Assembly: GCF_006716485.1 (NCBI RefSeq)
Contig: NZ_VFPD01000001.1
Coordinates: forward strand, 1,050,999-1,114,998
Source: Chryseobacterium aquifrigidense
GTDB lineage: Bacteria > Bacteroidota > Bacteroidia > Flavobacteriales > Weeksellaceae
DNA length: 64,000 nucleotides
Direction of reading: 5' to 3'
The position numbers and the translations under genes were made by a program. The notes under the pieces were generated by a model. It searched no databases. It saw only the letters and a list, made by a program, of their open reading frames with translations, and was not told where the DNA came from. Below, piece after piece: positions 42,381 to 52,046 of this stretch. Every line of letters begins with the position of its first letter. Position 1 is the stretch's first letter.

Positions 42381-42881
42381 TCATATCAGTTGTTCCATAC
42401 TTGAAACACTTTTGTTTTTCTGATAGACCTCCATCTTTTTTCTGACATATTTCAGCGCAATAGGAGCAAGGTAAATCAATGCCGCGCCAATCAGTTTTTT
42501 CTTCCAGTTGGAGCTTTTCATATTTTTTTTGGCGTAGTTTCCTACGATAGCAGTAACTCCCAGTTTAACAAGGCTATCTGTAATATTTCCTCCTTTGAAG
42601 GCAGAACTCGCAATTCCTACAGCTGTATTTTTGCTGATCAGAAGATCTTTTACCTCTGAAGTAAGCTGTTTGGCGATGACATCCTTTCTTAAAACTACTT
42701 TTTCATCACCGTCTTCATCAATCTTTTCCTGAAGGTACTGATCGCTTAAACCATTGGTAAAAGCACTTAGGCTTTCTTTAGTATTCTTGAAGGTCAGAAG
42801 ATTTTCCAGATCACTTATTTCACCCTGAAGCAGTTTTTTCTTTCTTCTTAATTCTTCTATGCTCTCGTATTTTCTGCCCAT
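42381..42881 (-). CDS. conserved hypothetical protein next to a holin-like gene
   Basis: A 166-residue protein. The N-terminal third is a predicted coiled coil (ESIEELRRKKKLLQGEISDL), and a hydrophobic segment (WKKKLIGAALIYLAPIALKY) lies near the C-terminus. No enzyme motif was found. It follows the phage-holin-family gene by 3 bp on the same strand, and the YtxH gene is nearby, so it is probably part of the same envelope-stress group. Confidence 0.65.
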   Translation of the reverse strand: MGRKYESIEELRRKKKLLQGEISDLENLLTFKNTKESLSAFTNGLSDQYLQEKIDEDGDEKVVLRKDVIAKQLTSEVKDLLISKNTAVGIASSAFKGGNITDSLVKLGVTAIVGNYAKKNMKSSNWKKKLIGAALIYLAPIALKYVRKKMEVYQKNKSVSSMEQLI

Positions 42882-42884
42882 AGT

Positions 42885-43193
42885 TTAATGATTTAAAAAT
42901 TTAATAACCTGATCTGCAACAGTATTGACAATCTTAGTTTTGAATGCAACAACAAACGCCATTACCAGCGCATAAAATGCAGCAACAATTAAGAATCCAT
43001 ATGAGTAATTATCCAGCGCTTTTCCAATAAGGAAAGCAATTCCAAAATTGAAAAGGATAATAAAAAAAGCAAAAGCAACAAGCAGTACTACAAAGTAAGT
43101 AATGAGCCCGGCAGAAAGTGACGACTTTTCAGTCGCTTCAATTTTCAGAAGATCTATTCTCTTGGAGGCGTATTCTTTAATAGTTTCTATCAT
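42885..43193 (-). CDS. phage holin family / DUF1469-like membrane protein
   Basis: A 102-residue protein with two transmembrane helices (about 28-50 and 58-80), preceded by an amphipathic N-terminus YASKRIDLLKIEATEKSS. This is the pattern of the Phage_holin_3_6 (DUF1469) family, which is widespread on bacterial chromosomes and not linked to lysis. It forms a tight pair with the downstream hypothetical gene (3-bp gap). Confidence 0.82.
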   Translation of the reverse strand: MIETIKEYASKRIDLLKIEATEKSSLSAGLITYFVVLLVAFAFFIILFNFGIAFLIGKALDNYSYGFLIVAAFYALVMAFVVAFKTKIVNTVADQVIKFLNH

Positions 43194-43216
43194 TGTTTTT
43201 TTTTAAAGTTACAAAA

Positions 43217-43244
43217 AAAGGAACTTTCGCACAAAAGTTCCTTT
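43217..43244 (-). terminator. terminator of the YtxH-like gene
   Basis: 11-bp perfect stem AAAGGAACTTT / AAAGTTCCTTT, loop CGCACA (plus strand), with a T-run on the minus strand. It separates YtxH from the holin pair. Confidence 0.75.
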
Positions 43245-43273
43245 CCGTAATTTACTTAGAAAAGATAAATTAC

Positions 43274-43624
43274 TTATTTTTTTAGATCATTAAGTTCTGC
43301 TTCTACATCTTTTGCCAAATCTGCAGTTTTAGAAACAATCTGATCTTTGTATTTATCATATCCGTCTTTCACAGTATGTGCTACGCTGTTAGCTGTTTCC
43401 TTGAAAGTAGAAGAAATATTGCTGTACTGGTCCTTTACCTTTTCAGAAACCTCTCCGTATTTATTTTTTGCCTGATCTTTAAGATCATTCGCTTTAGTTT
43501 TGATTTTTTTTCTGGTTTCCTTACCTTCTTCCGGTGCGTATAACATTCCTAAGATTACACCTGCCGCAGCACCTGCAAGAAGTCCTGCCAATATACCTGC
43601 TGTATTATTTCCTTTTCTAGACAT
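43274..43624 (-). CDS. YtxH domain-containing protein
   Basis: A 116-residue protein with an N-terminal Gly/Ala-rich membrane helix (AGILAGLLAGAAAGVILGML) followed by YAPEEGKETRKKIKTKANDL and a long charged helix. This is the standard YtxH (general stress, GsiB/DUF948-like neighbour) pattern. The role is unknown but often linked with stress and envelope. Transcribed separately from the holin pair. Confidence 0.88.
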   Translation of the reverse strand: MSRKGNNTAGILAGLLAGAAAGVILGMLYAPEEGKETRKKIKTKANDLKDQAKNKYGEVSEKVKDQYSNISSTFKETANSVAHTVKDGYDKYKDQIVSKTADLAKDVEAELNDLKK

Positions 43625-43719
43625 TTTAAGTTTTTTAATAATTAATAATAGATTAGTTTTTACAGTAATAAAACTTGCAATTTGTATACCAAAGGAGGCC
43701 TGAAGCCTATTAAAAATTG

Positions 43720-44394
43720 TTAAATCTTTTCGATGTGAGATAAAATAAGCTGTATGGTTTCTTCTTTGGTCAGTTCTGAATTATCAATTACAATAGCGTC
43801 GTCAGCCTGCTTTAATGGGGCTATTTCACGCTCACTATCGATCTTGTCACGTTCTATCAGGTTTTGTTTTACCTGTTCTTTATCTGCTTCAATTCCCAGG
43901 CCTTTCAGTTCCAGAAATCTTCTGTTGGTCCTTTCGTCAATACTGGCAGTAAGAAAGAATTTATAGTCTGCATTTGGCAGAACTACTGTCCCAATGTCAC
44001 GTCCGTCCATAATAACACCGCCTTTTTCTGCCAAAGTGCGCTGTGACTGCAGCAAAAAGTCTCGTACTTCTTTCTGTTTGGCAACAAGGCTTACGTTGTC
44101 TGATACGATATTAGTACGGATTTCCTTAGATATATCTGTATCATTCAGGAAAAGAATAAGAGTGCCGTTGTTGTTTTTAAATTCAAGGTTGATCTGATTA
44201 AAAGAAGAGAATAGGGTATTCAGATCAATTTCACCATTTTCATTCAGACAATGCTGTAAAGCATACCAGGTAACTCCTCTGTAAAGTGCTCCTGTATCCA
44301 TATGAATAAGTCCCAGTTGATCAGCAATGATTTTGGAGATAGAACTTTTTCCGGTAGACGAGTACCCATCGATAGCAATTACAGGTTTTTTCAT
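43720..44394 (-). CDS. cmk: cytidylate kinase
   Basis: A 224-residue nucleoside monophosphate kinase that phosphorylates CMP and dCMP with ATP. The P-loop is IAIDGYSSTGKSSISK, the CMP-binding part HMDTGALYRGVTWYAL, and DGRDIGTVVLPNADYKFFLT is the second family signature. Length and motifs are normal. It lies next to porQ on the same strand (gap 84 bp), a neighbourhood seen in other flavobacteria as far as I recall. Confidence 0.95.
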   Translation of the reverse strand: MKKPVIAIDGYSSTGKSSISKIIADQLGLIHMDTGALYRGVTWYALQHCLNENGEIDLNTLFSSFNQINLEFKNNNGTLILFLNDTDISKEIRTNIVSDNVSLVAKQKEVRDFLLQSQRTLAEKGGVIMDGRDIGTVVLPNADYKFFLTASIDERTNRRFLELKGLGIEADKEQVKQNLIERDKIDSEREIAPLKQADDAIVIDNSELTKEETIQLILSHIEKI

Positions 44395-44478
44395 ACTGCA
44401 AATTTCAAGATTTTTTTTAGAAAATCAAGAGGAAGTAAGAAATTTTCGGAATAATTAAGAAATTTCCTGCCGGGAAGA

Positions 44479-45471
44479 TTATTCTCCTCTGTGGCTGGAA
44501 AGGTCCATAGAAATTCCTATCTGGTTGACATTTGAAGAGTTGTGATATCTTACATGGGCGTAATCAATGCGGAATCTGGAAACTTTAACTCCAAATCCTG
44601 CAGAAAGCCCTGAGAAGTTTCTTTGGTCTGCAACGGCCAGTTCATTTCCTCTTTTTACATTGTATCCCAGTCTTATATTGAAACTCTTTTCCGGAAATAA
44701 TTCGGCTCCCAATGAAAAGTGATCAGCGATCTTTCTGCCGGTACCCACTTTTTGTCCGTCTAGATTCTCTTCTGAAGAAATATCAAACTTCTGAAGATCG
44801 TGTGCTGTAATCGTGATCGCAAGAGGGAAGTTCTTGATTGTTTTGGTGTATCCCAGATCTATTCTGAAAGGAAGATTTTCTCTTGTTCCATTGAAGGATT
44901 TCAGCTGAAACCCAAAATTTCTCATCACAAGAGATACTACTTCTTTATTCTTTTTATTATGATAGGTAATTCCCGCTGTTCCGGAGATGGCGGAAGAAGT
45001 GTAGTTATCAATTTTTGAAGTAATAAAATTAAGTCCTCCACCAATTGTCCAGTCTTCTTCAAACTGGTAGGCATAGCCTGCACCAATCGCTACATCTGAA
45101 GCTTTAAATTCTCCGTTTTCGAAACCGCTTTCGTCAGTCCTCGGAATACTTCCATAGCTCATATACCTTGCATTGATGGTAGCCATATGACCATTCTCAA
45201 AATCTTTGGCATAAGCAATAGTTCCGTATTTCGAATCGGCAAGGTAAGCCGTTGCGTTTACAGAAAGCTGTTTGTCAGAATCTTTATTTAACAGGGCAGG
45301 GTTTGCAATAGCAAAGGAAACATCATAATCTCTTACCGAAATTGCATCACCACCTAAGGCAGCTTGTCTGGCAGAAACAGGTACGTTTAAGAACGGATAA
45401 ACATTTGTTCCTGTTTGTGCATAAGAAACAATTCCTGATAGAAATAATGAAAAAATGATAATTTTCTTCAA
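44479..45471 (-). CDS. porQ: type IX secretion system protein PorQ
   Basis: A 330-residue outer-membrane beta-barrel protein with signal peptide MKKIIIFSLFLSGIVSYAQ. The opening of the mature part, NVYPFLNVPVSARQAALGGD, and the series of membrane strands are characteristic of PorQ, a PorV-related FadL-type barrel that with PorU, PorV and PorZ forms the complex attaching type IX substrates to the surface. The window also holds one substrate (2365-3498). It precedes cmk on the same strand. Confidence 0.88.
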   Translation of the reverse strand: MKKIIIFSLFLSGIVSYAQTGTNVYPFLNVPVSARQAALGGDAISVRDYDVSFAIANPALLNKDSDKQLSVNATAYLADSKYGTIAYAKDFENGHMATINARYMSYGSIPRTDESGFENGEFKASDVAIGAGYAYQFEEDWTIGGGLNFITSKIDNYTSSAISGTAGITYHNKKNKEVVSLVMRNFGFQLKSFNGTRENLPFRIDLGYTKTIKNFPLAITITAHDLQKFDISSEENLDGQKVGTGRKIADHFSLGAELFPEKSFNIRLGYNVKRGNELAVADQRNFSGLSAGFGVKVSRFRIDYAHVRYHNSSNVNQIGISMDLSSHRGE

Positions 45472-45576
45472 TTCAATTTATAATTAATGCAAAAATAATC
45501 CTTTTTCGTACTTTTCAAAATATTTCTGACATTATTTCTATTTAAATATTTTTCTTTCATCAATATCTTTAATGAT

Positions 45577-45584
45577 TATATTTG
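45577..45584 (+). promoter_or_regulatory. -7 promoter element (TATATTTG) of pyrH
   Basis: Matches TAnnTTTG, 54 nt before ATG 45639. A precise -33 TTG was not seen. Confidence 0.45.
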
Positions 45585-45635
45585 CAAAATCAAATTCTGG
45601 GGAAACCAGTACTAATAAAAAGTTATTAAAAATAA

Positions 45636-46346
<711 letters not shown>

Positions 46347-46370
46347 TCAATATAAGCCCTAAAAAATATA

Positions 46371-46405
46371 AAAACACCTGTTACAGTAATTGTGACAGGT
46401 GTTTT
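46371..46405. terminator. bidirectional terminator between pyrH and the lipase gene
   Basis: 11-bp perfect outer stem AAAACACCTGT / ACAGGTGTTTT, extended by further pairs, 13-nt inner loop. Confidence 0.8.
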
Positions 46406-46425
46406 CATTTTAACACTAATCTGAA

Positions 46426-47781
46426 TTATTTATCCACACCAGCATTTTGTGTGACGTTTTCCTTTTCAACCAAAACATAACGGGAAGAAATCCACCCAAT
46501 GATCTGATCGATTATTTTTAGAATCATCTCCAATTCGGTGACAGCAGTTACTCCCGGTACCAGCTTCACATCGGGTTTTGGTAATGGCTGTGTTAAAATA
46601 AGGCCGTTCACTTGTGGATTAGACCCTTCCGCAGGAATACCATTATACATCCCCACATGCTGTACTGATAGCTGAAGCATGTAGTCTTGCAAGGACTCTG
46701 GAGGTGTCTTGATGCTCACCGAGGAGGCGCTTGAGTGTTGGAGCTGACCTGAGAGCGATTGGTTCTGTATTCTTGTATAACTGGCTCCTGAATTTGAAGA
46801 ATCAGCAATCGCCATCTTTTGTAAAGCGTTTAATAAGGCAGCCGTCATATAGGTAGGGGCCTGGCCATAAATAGTTGCTATTTTTCCCAGTTCCGATACC
46901 GGCCATGCATGAGGAACAACATCCAGATCATTCCAGTGCATAGTATTCCAGCTTTGATAAGTACCTGTCTGCTGCTGCCATCCCGGAGGCAATGGAGGGA
47001 ATTTACTGTTGAACAGGTTGGCAAATGCTGCCTCTCCTGGCGTTGGTCCGGCAGTAGGATATACAAGTGTTACCCCGAAAGCATCCAGATCTTTATTCTC
47101 TTTCAGATAAAGGGCAAGGGTAGGAGATAATGCTCCAGCAAGACTGTGCCCACAAAATATAATGGCGGTACTTGGATCCGGATTTAAGCCTGCAAGAAAC
47201 TGTTGCAGTGTGGTATTGGGTGAAGCAGCAGATGGAGGGCTTTCAAGTCCGAGAAGGATACTTATACCAGTAGCAGTTCCCTTTGAAATATAAGGATCAG
47301 TGCCATTATAAGCTGATGGAGCGAAATTGGAAGGGTTATAAGTGGTCCAGTTTACTACTTCTGCAACTGAGAAATCTTCTGTTTCCCAATCGTAAAGTGA
47401 CGAAGGATTAGTGGCAGCAATAGCTACAACGTAGGTTGGTAATGTAGGACCTCCAGGAAATGCGACAGCATTAGACTTTACAACATATAATGCATTGTCT
47501 GCAACACCCGTAGGAACCCCCTTTTCATTTTTTTCTTCAATCAGGGCAGGGCCCCATACAAGATCCCAGTTTCCTAATTCCGATACGGCTGAAGGATTAG
47601 CTATGGAAGGTGTTTTCTGATCCATTATTTTAACCGGGGGAACATTGTTAAAATAATAGGATAAATCATACTGAAGCTGTTGCTGTAGTTGGATACCAAA
47701 ACCGTTGTAGCCTCCGGCACGGTTGGCAAGACCTGCCATACCGAAAACTTGTTGATAGGCATCTAAAGATGGATTTGTCAT
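46426..47781 (-). CDS. lipase family protein (class 3 lipase fold)
   Basis: A 451-residue alpha/beta hydrolase. The nucleophile elbow is FCGHSLAGALSPTLALYL with Ser213, as in fungal-type class 3 lipases, which act on acylglycerols or similar esters. No signal peptide is evident; the N-terminus reads MTNPSLDAYQQVFGMAGLAN. The protein is Pro/Gly/Ser-rich with long non-helical parts. Similar long lipases occur scattered in bacteroidetes. It lies on the opposite strand between pyrH and frr, as an accessory insertion. Confidence 0.8.
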   Translation of the reverse strand: MTNPSLDAYQQVFGMAGLANRAGGYNGFGIQLQQQLQYDLSYYFNNVPPVKIMDQKTPSIANPSAVSELGNWDLVWGPALIEEKNEKGVPTGVADNALYVVKSNAVAFPGGPTLPTYVVAIAATNPSSLYDWETEDFSVAEVVNWTTYNPSNFAPSAYNGTDPYISKGTATGISILLGLESPPSAASPNTTLQQFLAGLNPDPSTAIIFCGHSLAGALSPTLALYLKENKDLDAFGVTLVYPTAGPTPGEAAFANLFNSKFPPLPPGWQQQTGTYQSWNTMHWNDLDVVPHAWPVSELGKIATIYGQAPTYMTAALLNALQKMAIADSSNSGASYTRIQNQSLSGQLQHSSASSVSIKTPPESLQDYMLQLSVQHVGMYNGIPAEGSNPQVNGLILTQPLPKPDVKLVPGVTAVTELEMILKIIDQIIGWISSRYVLVEKENVTQNAGVDK

Positions 47782-48235
47782 GATGTGATGGGTTTAAATT
47801 AGTTTTAAATTTTTAATTAATAAGAAATGTCTTCTTCAAGACTTTCTGTTTATTATTGCATGTATTATATATAAATATACCTGCTCATGTACTGTTTAAA
47901 AGACATAGTAAAGGAAGTTAGAAAAAATCATATCACACTAAGTAGAAATAACCAAAATGTTCGGTAGGTATTTGTACCCGGAATTTTGCACTTCGAAATC
48001 TATTTTAGTCAAATCAGTGTTATTACTCCTTGCATTACCTTAACAATGAAGCTAGGTTATACGAGATGCTAATGGAAGTTAACTGAGCTCAACCGCTATA
48101 TAGCCAAAAGGCCAAGATCAAGCATTTGGACAAGATGAAGGAGGAAATCAATTCTGAAAGGAAAAAAAAGCCAATGCAAATCTGGGAAATTAATTCTTGT
48201 TTTTTTGATAAAATACCCACAAAATGTATGGTATT
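47782..48235. other. intergenic region with possible gene debris
   Basis: The gap before the lipoprotein gene promoter. At about 48054-48260 one frame reads ARLYEMLMEV, a stop, then YSQKAKIKHLDKMKEEINSE and is open to the next gene; the composition is protein-like (coiled-coil). It may be a decayed gene, which I cannot identify. No mobile-element ends were found. Confidence 0.25.
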
Positions 48236-48264
48236 TTGTAGATTTAATAATTTTTCTATCTTTG
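48236..48264 (+). promoter_or_regulatory. promoter of the lipoprotein gene
   Basis: TTG 48236-48238, 18-bp spacer, TATCTTTG 48257-48264. ATG follows at 48288. Confidence 0.6.
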
Positions 48265-48287
48265 AGACTTAAACTAAACTAATAACT

Positions 48288-48938
48288 ATGAAAAAATTAC
48301 TTCTGCTAGCAAGCAGTGTGTTGCTATTTTCTTGTTCAACAAATGAAGAAATAGGAAATCAGGAAAAATCTACACTTTCTGAAGAGAAAATTCAAGCTTT
48401 TAAAAAAGGTTCCAAAGAAGGCTCATCTGGTGATCCTACTACTTTTAAGTGTGGTTCAACCAGTTTCATTAATCCTATCAACGTAAATCCGAACTATCCC
48501 TACATCAGTAATTACGAGGTACTGTACAAGGAAGGAACTCCAATGTGGGGAAGAAACCAGATATATCTTGATAAATTTGTTGCACAGGCTTTATTTCCGT
48601 CTATAAATGGTCCCTTTCCCTCTCTAGGTGCTCCAACAATCTACTATGGATATAATGCATACGGAGATTTCCTGAGCGATCCTACCCCTTATGATAATAA
48701 TGCCGAGTATGGGTATGGGCAAGACGCGGATAATGCGTCATTCTATGGAGATATTTTTCCTTATAATGCACCAATGACTGATGATGCGGCTAATACTGTC
48801 TATCATCATTTTAAAACTTATATTGACCAATGGACCTCTCAAGGTAAGCATGTAGTAGCAGTACATATTTTCACTGAGAGCTATCTTTGTATACCTGCCG
48901 CAAAAGGCATAAGAATAAGATTGAAATTTAGTAATTAA
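48288..48938 (+). CDS. lipoprotein of unknown function
   Basis: A 216-residue lipoprotein with signal peptide ending in LLFSC (Cys16), then STNEEIGNQEK. The mature part is rich in Tyr, Asn, Pro and aromatic residues (PYISNYEVLYKEGTPMWGRN, YYGYNAYGDFLSDPTPYDNN), with no domain I recognise. It has its own promoter and terminator, so it is a single-gene unit inserted between the lipase gene and frr. Confidence 0.7.
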   Translation: MKKLLLLASSVLLFSCSTNEEIGNQEKSTLSEEKIQAFKKGSKEGSSGDPTTFKCGSTSFINPINVNPNYPYISNYEVLYKEGTPMWGRNQIYLDKFVAQALFPSINGPFPSLGAPTIYYGYNAYGDFLSDPTPYDNNAEYGYGQDADNASFYGDIFPYNAPMTDDAANTVYHHFKTYIDQWTSQGKHVVAVHIFTESYLCIPAAKGIRIRLKFSN

Positions 48939-48965
48939 TTTTCTTCCTACTTTAATAGTAATAAT

Positions 48966-48989
48966 AGCCTTCTCTTTGAGAGGGCTTTT
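48966..48989 (+). terminator. terminator of the lipoprotein gene
   Basis: 9-bp stem AGCCTTCTC / GAGAGGGCT (one G-U), 3-nt loop, then TTT. Confidence 0.7.
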
Positions 48990-49014
48990 GCTATAATTGT
49001 TTTAAACTAAAATT

Positions 49015-49122
49015 ATGGAAGTTGAGCTTGAAATATTAAAAACCTCTGTACCTTTTGCAACTTTAGTCGGTGTGGGAGTTGATACACTTCTTAACTTCGG
49101 ATTAGCAGGAAAGAAAGGTTAG
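49015..49122 (+). CDS. candidate 35-residue small protein
   Basis: ATG-to-TAG frame of 36 codons encoding a product that begins MEVELEILKTSVPFATLVGV and ends in a Gly/Lys tail (FGLAGKKG). The middle is hydrophobic enough for a membrane-associated helix. It starts 26 nt after a terminator and has no clear promoter. It could be a small membrane protein, the start of a lost gene or chance. The remaining bases to frr contain only the frr promoter. Confidence 0.3.
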   Translation: MEVELEILKTSVPFATLVGVGVDTLLNFGLAGKKG

Positions 49123-49287
49123 AGATTATCTTTTAGTTATAAGGTAAAATCTTAAATCCACCATAAACACAAATCAGAAACAAGTAACGACTGGCAATAA
49201 AATAATTTTATATAGCGTCCTATTCAAAAAAATCAACGTTTTCACAAAATACAGAATGCAGTCTTACCAGAATATGGAAATAATCAT

Positions 49288-49295
49288 TATTTTTG
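49288..49295 (+). promoter_or_regulatory. -7 promoter element (TATTTTTG) upstream of frr
   Basis: Matches TAnnTTTG. The leader to ATG 49424 would be about 120 nt, longer than for most genes here. Confidence 0.4.
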
Positions 49296-49423
49296 CAGCA
49301 CTGAATAGTAAAAAATAATTTAAAATAGTAAGGAAACCTTGGTGTTTACGGTGTTTTTGGATTTAATTAGTTGATATTCAGTTGAATTAATAGATGTGTA
49401 ATTTATCAAACTTTAATATAATA

Positions 49424-49978
49424 ATGGAAGAATTAGATCTTATATTAGAATCTGTAAAACAAGACATGGATGCAGCTGTAAAGCACCTGGATCACGCATT
49501 TCAAAGAATTAGAGCAGGACGTGCTTCTACATCAATGGTTCAGGATGTAATGGTAGAATACTATGGAGCAATGACTCCTATCAACCAGGTTGCGAATGTT
49601 TCTGTTCCGGATGCAATGACAATCTCTATTCAACCTTGGGACAGAACAGCAATCAATGCGATTGAAAAAGCGATCATCAACTCAAACTTAGGTTTTGCAC
49701 CTTCTAACAATGGGGAAAATATTATCCTTAATGTTCCGCCATTAACTGAGGAAAGAAGAAAAGAGCTTGCAAAACAGGCTAAAGTAGAAACTGAGAACAC
49801 TAAAGTAACGGTAAGAAACGCAAGACAGGATGGTTTGAAAGAACTTAAAAAACTTGAGGGAGTTTCTGAAGATGTAGTAAAAGGAGTGGAAGAAGAAATC
49901 CAGACTTATACTGATAAATACGTTAAGCTTTGCGATGAGCATCTTAAGACAAAAGAGGCTGAAATTATGAAAGTATAA
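49424..49978 (+). CDS. frr: ribosome recycling factor
   Basis: A 184-residue protein that with EF-G splits the post-termination ribosome. Sequence features: MDAAVKHLDHAFQRIRAGRA, PINQVANVSVPDAMTISIQP, LNVPPLTEERRKELAKQAKV and the helical end. Length is normal for RRF. An in-frame ATG at 49394 would add ten residues; homologues start at MEELDLIL, so 49424 is used. In flavobacteria pyrH is often next to it; here accessory genes separate them. Confidence 0.96.
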   Translation: MEELDLILESVKQDMDAAVKHLDHAFQRIRAGRASTSMVQDVMVEYYGAMTPINQVANVSVPDAMTISIQPWDRTAINAIEKAIINSNLGFAPSNNGENIILNVPPLTEERRKELAKQAKVETENTKVTVRNARQDGLKELKKLEGVSEDVVKGVEEEIQTYTDKYVKLCDEHLKTKEAEIMKV

Positions 49979-50000
49979 TTTTTCAGCTTGTGAAAATACT

Positions 50001-50032
50001 AAAGAGGTTTCCGATGGGAGACCTCTTTTTTT
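50001..50032 (+). terminator. terminator of frr
   Basis: 12-bp stem (AAAGAGGT-TTCC with GGGAG-ACCTCTTT, one G-U), loop GATG, followed by T-run. Confidence 0.85.
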
Positions 50033-50174
50033 ATTATCTTGCAGCTATTATTTTAATTTTTTATAATGCAATGCATTCTTATTCCATACTATATTGTGAA
50101 GTATTTACGTTCATTCATTATATTTAATGAATTATTCCTGACGTTTAATTAAAAAACAGGAAACAGATACTATA

Positions 50175-51236
50175 ATGATGACAAAGATAATCGGGGTAGG
50201 AAATTATATCCCATCGGAAACAATAACCAATTTATTTTTTGATAAACATATTTTTCTTAATGAAGAAGGAATTTTATTAAAGGAAAATAATGCTTCCATT
50301 ACGGACAAGCTGAAAAAGATTACAGGTATTGAAGAAAGAAGATATGCAGACAGTACACAGGTTACTTCAGATCTGGGGCTTATTGCGGCGCGTTCAGCCA
50401 TAGAAAATGCAGGAATTGATCCTGAAACATTAGACTATATCATATTCGCCCATAATTTTGGGGATGTCCGTTTTGGAACGGTTCAGTCTGATATGGTGCC
50501 CAGTCTTGCAGCCAGAGTGAAACACTTATTGGGAATCAGAAATAATTTTTGTGTTGGCTATGATGTTCTATTTGGATGTCCGGGATGGATTGAAGGAGTC
50601 ATACAGGCTCATGCATTTATCAAGTCTGGTATAGCAAAACGATGCCTTGTTATTGGGGCAGAAACACTTTCCCGTGTGGTAGACATTCACGACAGAGACA
50701 GTATGATCTATGCGGATGGAGCAGGAGCGGCTGTGCTGGAAGTGAATTCAGATGATGATTCCGGGATCAGGTCTCATTTGTCAGCTTCTTATACCTTTGA
50801 GGAGAAAGATTATCTGTATTTTGGGAAATCTTACAACAATGAGAAATGCCCGGATACAAAATACATCAAAATGGATGGACGGAAAATTTATGAGTTTGCC
50901 TTAGTAAATGTTCCGGATGCAATGAAAAAATGTCTTGACAACAGTGGATATTCCATTGATCAGTTAAATAAAATTATCATTCATCAGGCCAATGAAAAAA
51001 TGGATGAAGCTATCGTTAACAGGTTTTATCAGCTGTATGGAAAACCGGTTCCTGAAAATATAATGCCTATGGTCATTCATAAATTAGGAAATAGCAGTGT
51101 CGCTACAATTCCTTCTTTGCTGACTATGATTTTAAAGGATGAACTGGAACATCATAAAATCAAAAAGAATGATGTGGTTTTATTTGCATCAGTAGGCGCA
51201 GGAATGAACATTAATGCTTTTGTGTATAAGTTTTAA
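50175..51236 (+). CDS. 3-oxoacyl-ACP synthase III family protein (FabH-like)
   Basis: A 353-residue ketosynthase of the KAS III group, which condenses an acyl starter with malonyl-ACP or acts in specialised lipid or polyene synthesis. The triad is Cys135 in VLFGCPGWIEG, His270 in IIIHQANEKM and Asn306 in HKLGNSSVATIPSLL. The usual GYDVxxxC environment is kept. It is longer than FabH (317) with an insert near residues 22-45. There is no acyl carrier or other fatty-acid gene nearby, so it is a stand-alone copy whose substrate is unknown. Confidence 0.87.
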   Translation: MMTKIIGVGNYIPSETITNLFFDKHIFLNEEGILLKENNASITDKLKKITGIEERRYADSTQVTSDLGLIAARSAIENAGIDPETLDYIIFAHNFGDVRFGTVQSDMVPSLAARVKHLLGIRNNFCVGYDVLFGCPGWIEGVIQAHAFIKSGIAKRCLVIGAETLSRVVDIHDRDSMIYADGAGAAVLEVNSDDDSGIRSHLSASYTFEEKDYLYFGKSYNNEKCPDTKYIKMDGRKIYEFALVNVPDAMKKCLDNSGYSIDQLNKIIIHQANEKMDEAIVNRFYQLYGKPVPENIMPMVIHKLGNSSVATIPSLLTMILKDELEHHKIKKNDVVLFASVGAGMNINAFVYKF

Positions 51237-51241
51237 AATAT

Positions 51242-51273
51242 AAAAGAGATTGGCTCAAAGGTCAATCTCTTTT
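51242..51273. terminator. bidirectional terminator
   Basis: 11-bp perfect stem AAAAGAGATTG / CAATCTCTTTT with 10-nt loop, between the FabH-like gene (+) and the lipoprotein gene (-). Confidence 0.8.
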
Positions 51274-51277
51274 GTTC

Positions 51278-51922
51278 TTATAAACATTGTATGTAGCCTT
51301 TTTGGTCCCTATGTTTTAATAAAGATTCATATCTCTTAAGTATTTCATCCACGCTGCACTGAATTTCTTTTCCTGGAATAGTATCAGGAGCTGTTTTTTC
51401 TTTCTGATCGGATTTTATACTGTATTTCTTTTCAAGACATTTCAGCGGCTGATTATTTTTAAGATAAATACGGGTTTCTGTAATATCATCTTTGGTAACT
51501 GGTTTCTCAGGAGTGCCACCATCAAAATTCCACACGGTCTCCTGTCTGAAAATAAAAAATGGTTTCCCATCTTTAATAAAATACTTTTCAGATCCGGAAA
51601 AATGACTGTGTTCTGCGTAAAAATGTTCTATTACTTTAATTTCATCCTTGTCAGAATAAAAAATAACTTCGCCTGAAGGTTCATCGTTACAATCATAATT
51701 GAATTTTGAAGAACTCAGCTTTTTAGTTTCCAGCTGAGCCTGAAGGGCAGCATATTCTTTTTTGATCTCATCAATAGGATCTTCTGCTGTACTGCTCTGC
51801 ATTGAATCCTTTTTTACAATAAAACTATCCTTGGAAACAGATTGTTTATAGGAAGTTTTCTCTTTTTTATTTTTACAGGAAACAATAAGAAGCAGACCTG
51901 CTGCCAGAAATAGGTTTTTCAT
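51278..51922 (-). CDS. lipoprotein of unknown function
   Basis: A 214-residue lipoprotein; the signal peptide ends in LLLIVSC (Cys16). A Lys/Ser-rich stretch and coiled-coil EIKKEYAALQAQLETKKL follow, then a beta-rich part (GEVIFYSDKDEIKVIEHFYA, EKYFIKDGKPFFIFRQETVW). No known family was recognised. Two Cys residues near the end and one at residue about 79 might pair. Single-gene unit. Confidence 0.7.
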   Translation of the reverse strand: MKNLFLAAGLLLIVSCKNKKEKTSYKQSVSKDSFIVKKDSMQSSTAEDPIDEIKKEYAALQAQLETKKLSSSKFNYDCNDEPSGEVIFYSDKDEIKVIEHFYAEHSHFSGSEKYFIKDGKPFFIFRQETVWNFDGGTPEKPVTKDDITETRIYLKNNQPLKCLEKKYSIKSDQKEKTAPDTIPGKEIQCSVDEILKRYESLLKHRDQKGYIQCL

Positions 51923-51996
51923 AGGATAGATACTTTGGTGGCTGATAAAAATACAAAAAAACTGAAAGCATGAGTTATTAATATAAAATCAAATAA

Positions 51997-52025
51997 AAAA
52001 GCTCCGGAATTTCTCCGAAGCTTTT
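51997..52025 (-). terminator. terminator of the LptF/G gene
   Basis: 12-bp stem AAAAGCTCCGGA / TCCGAAGCTTTT with one mismatch, 5-nt loop. On the minus strand it follows the gene stop by 21 bp and ends in TTTTTTAT. Confidence 0.75.
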
Positions 52026-52046
52026 AATCTTATTTTTAGATCAGAA

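Noticed and set aside
46430..46438. Single consensus DnaA box TTATCCACA
   Set aside because: It is part of the 3' coding end of the lipase gene and has no partner nearby; one such match is expected by chance.
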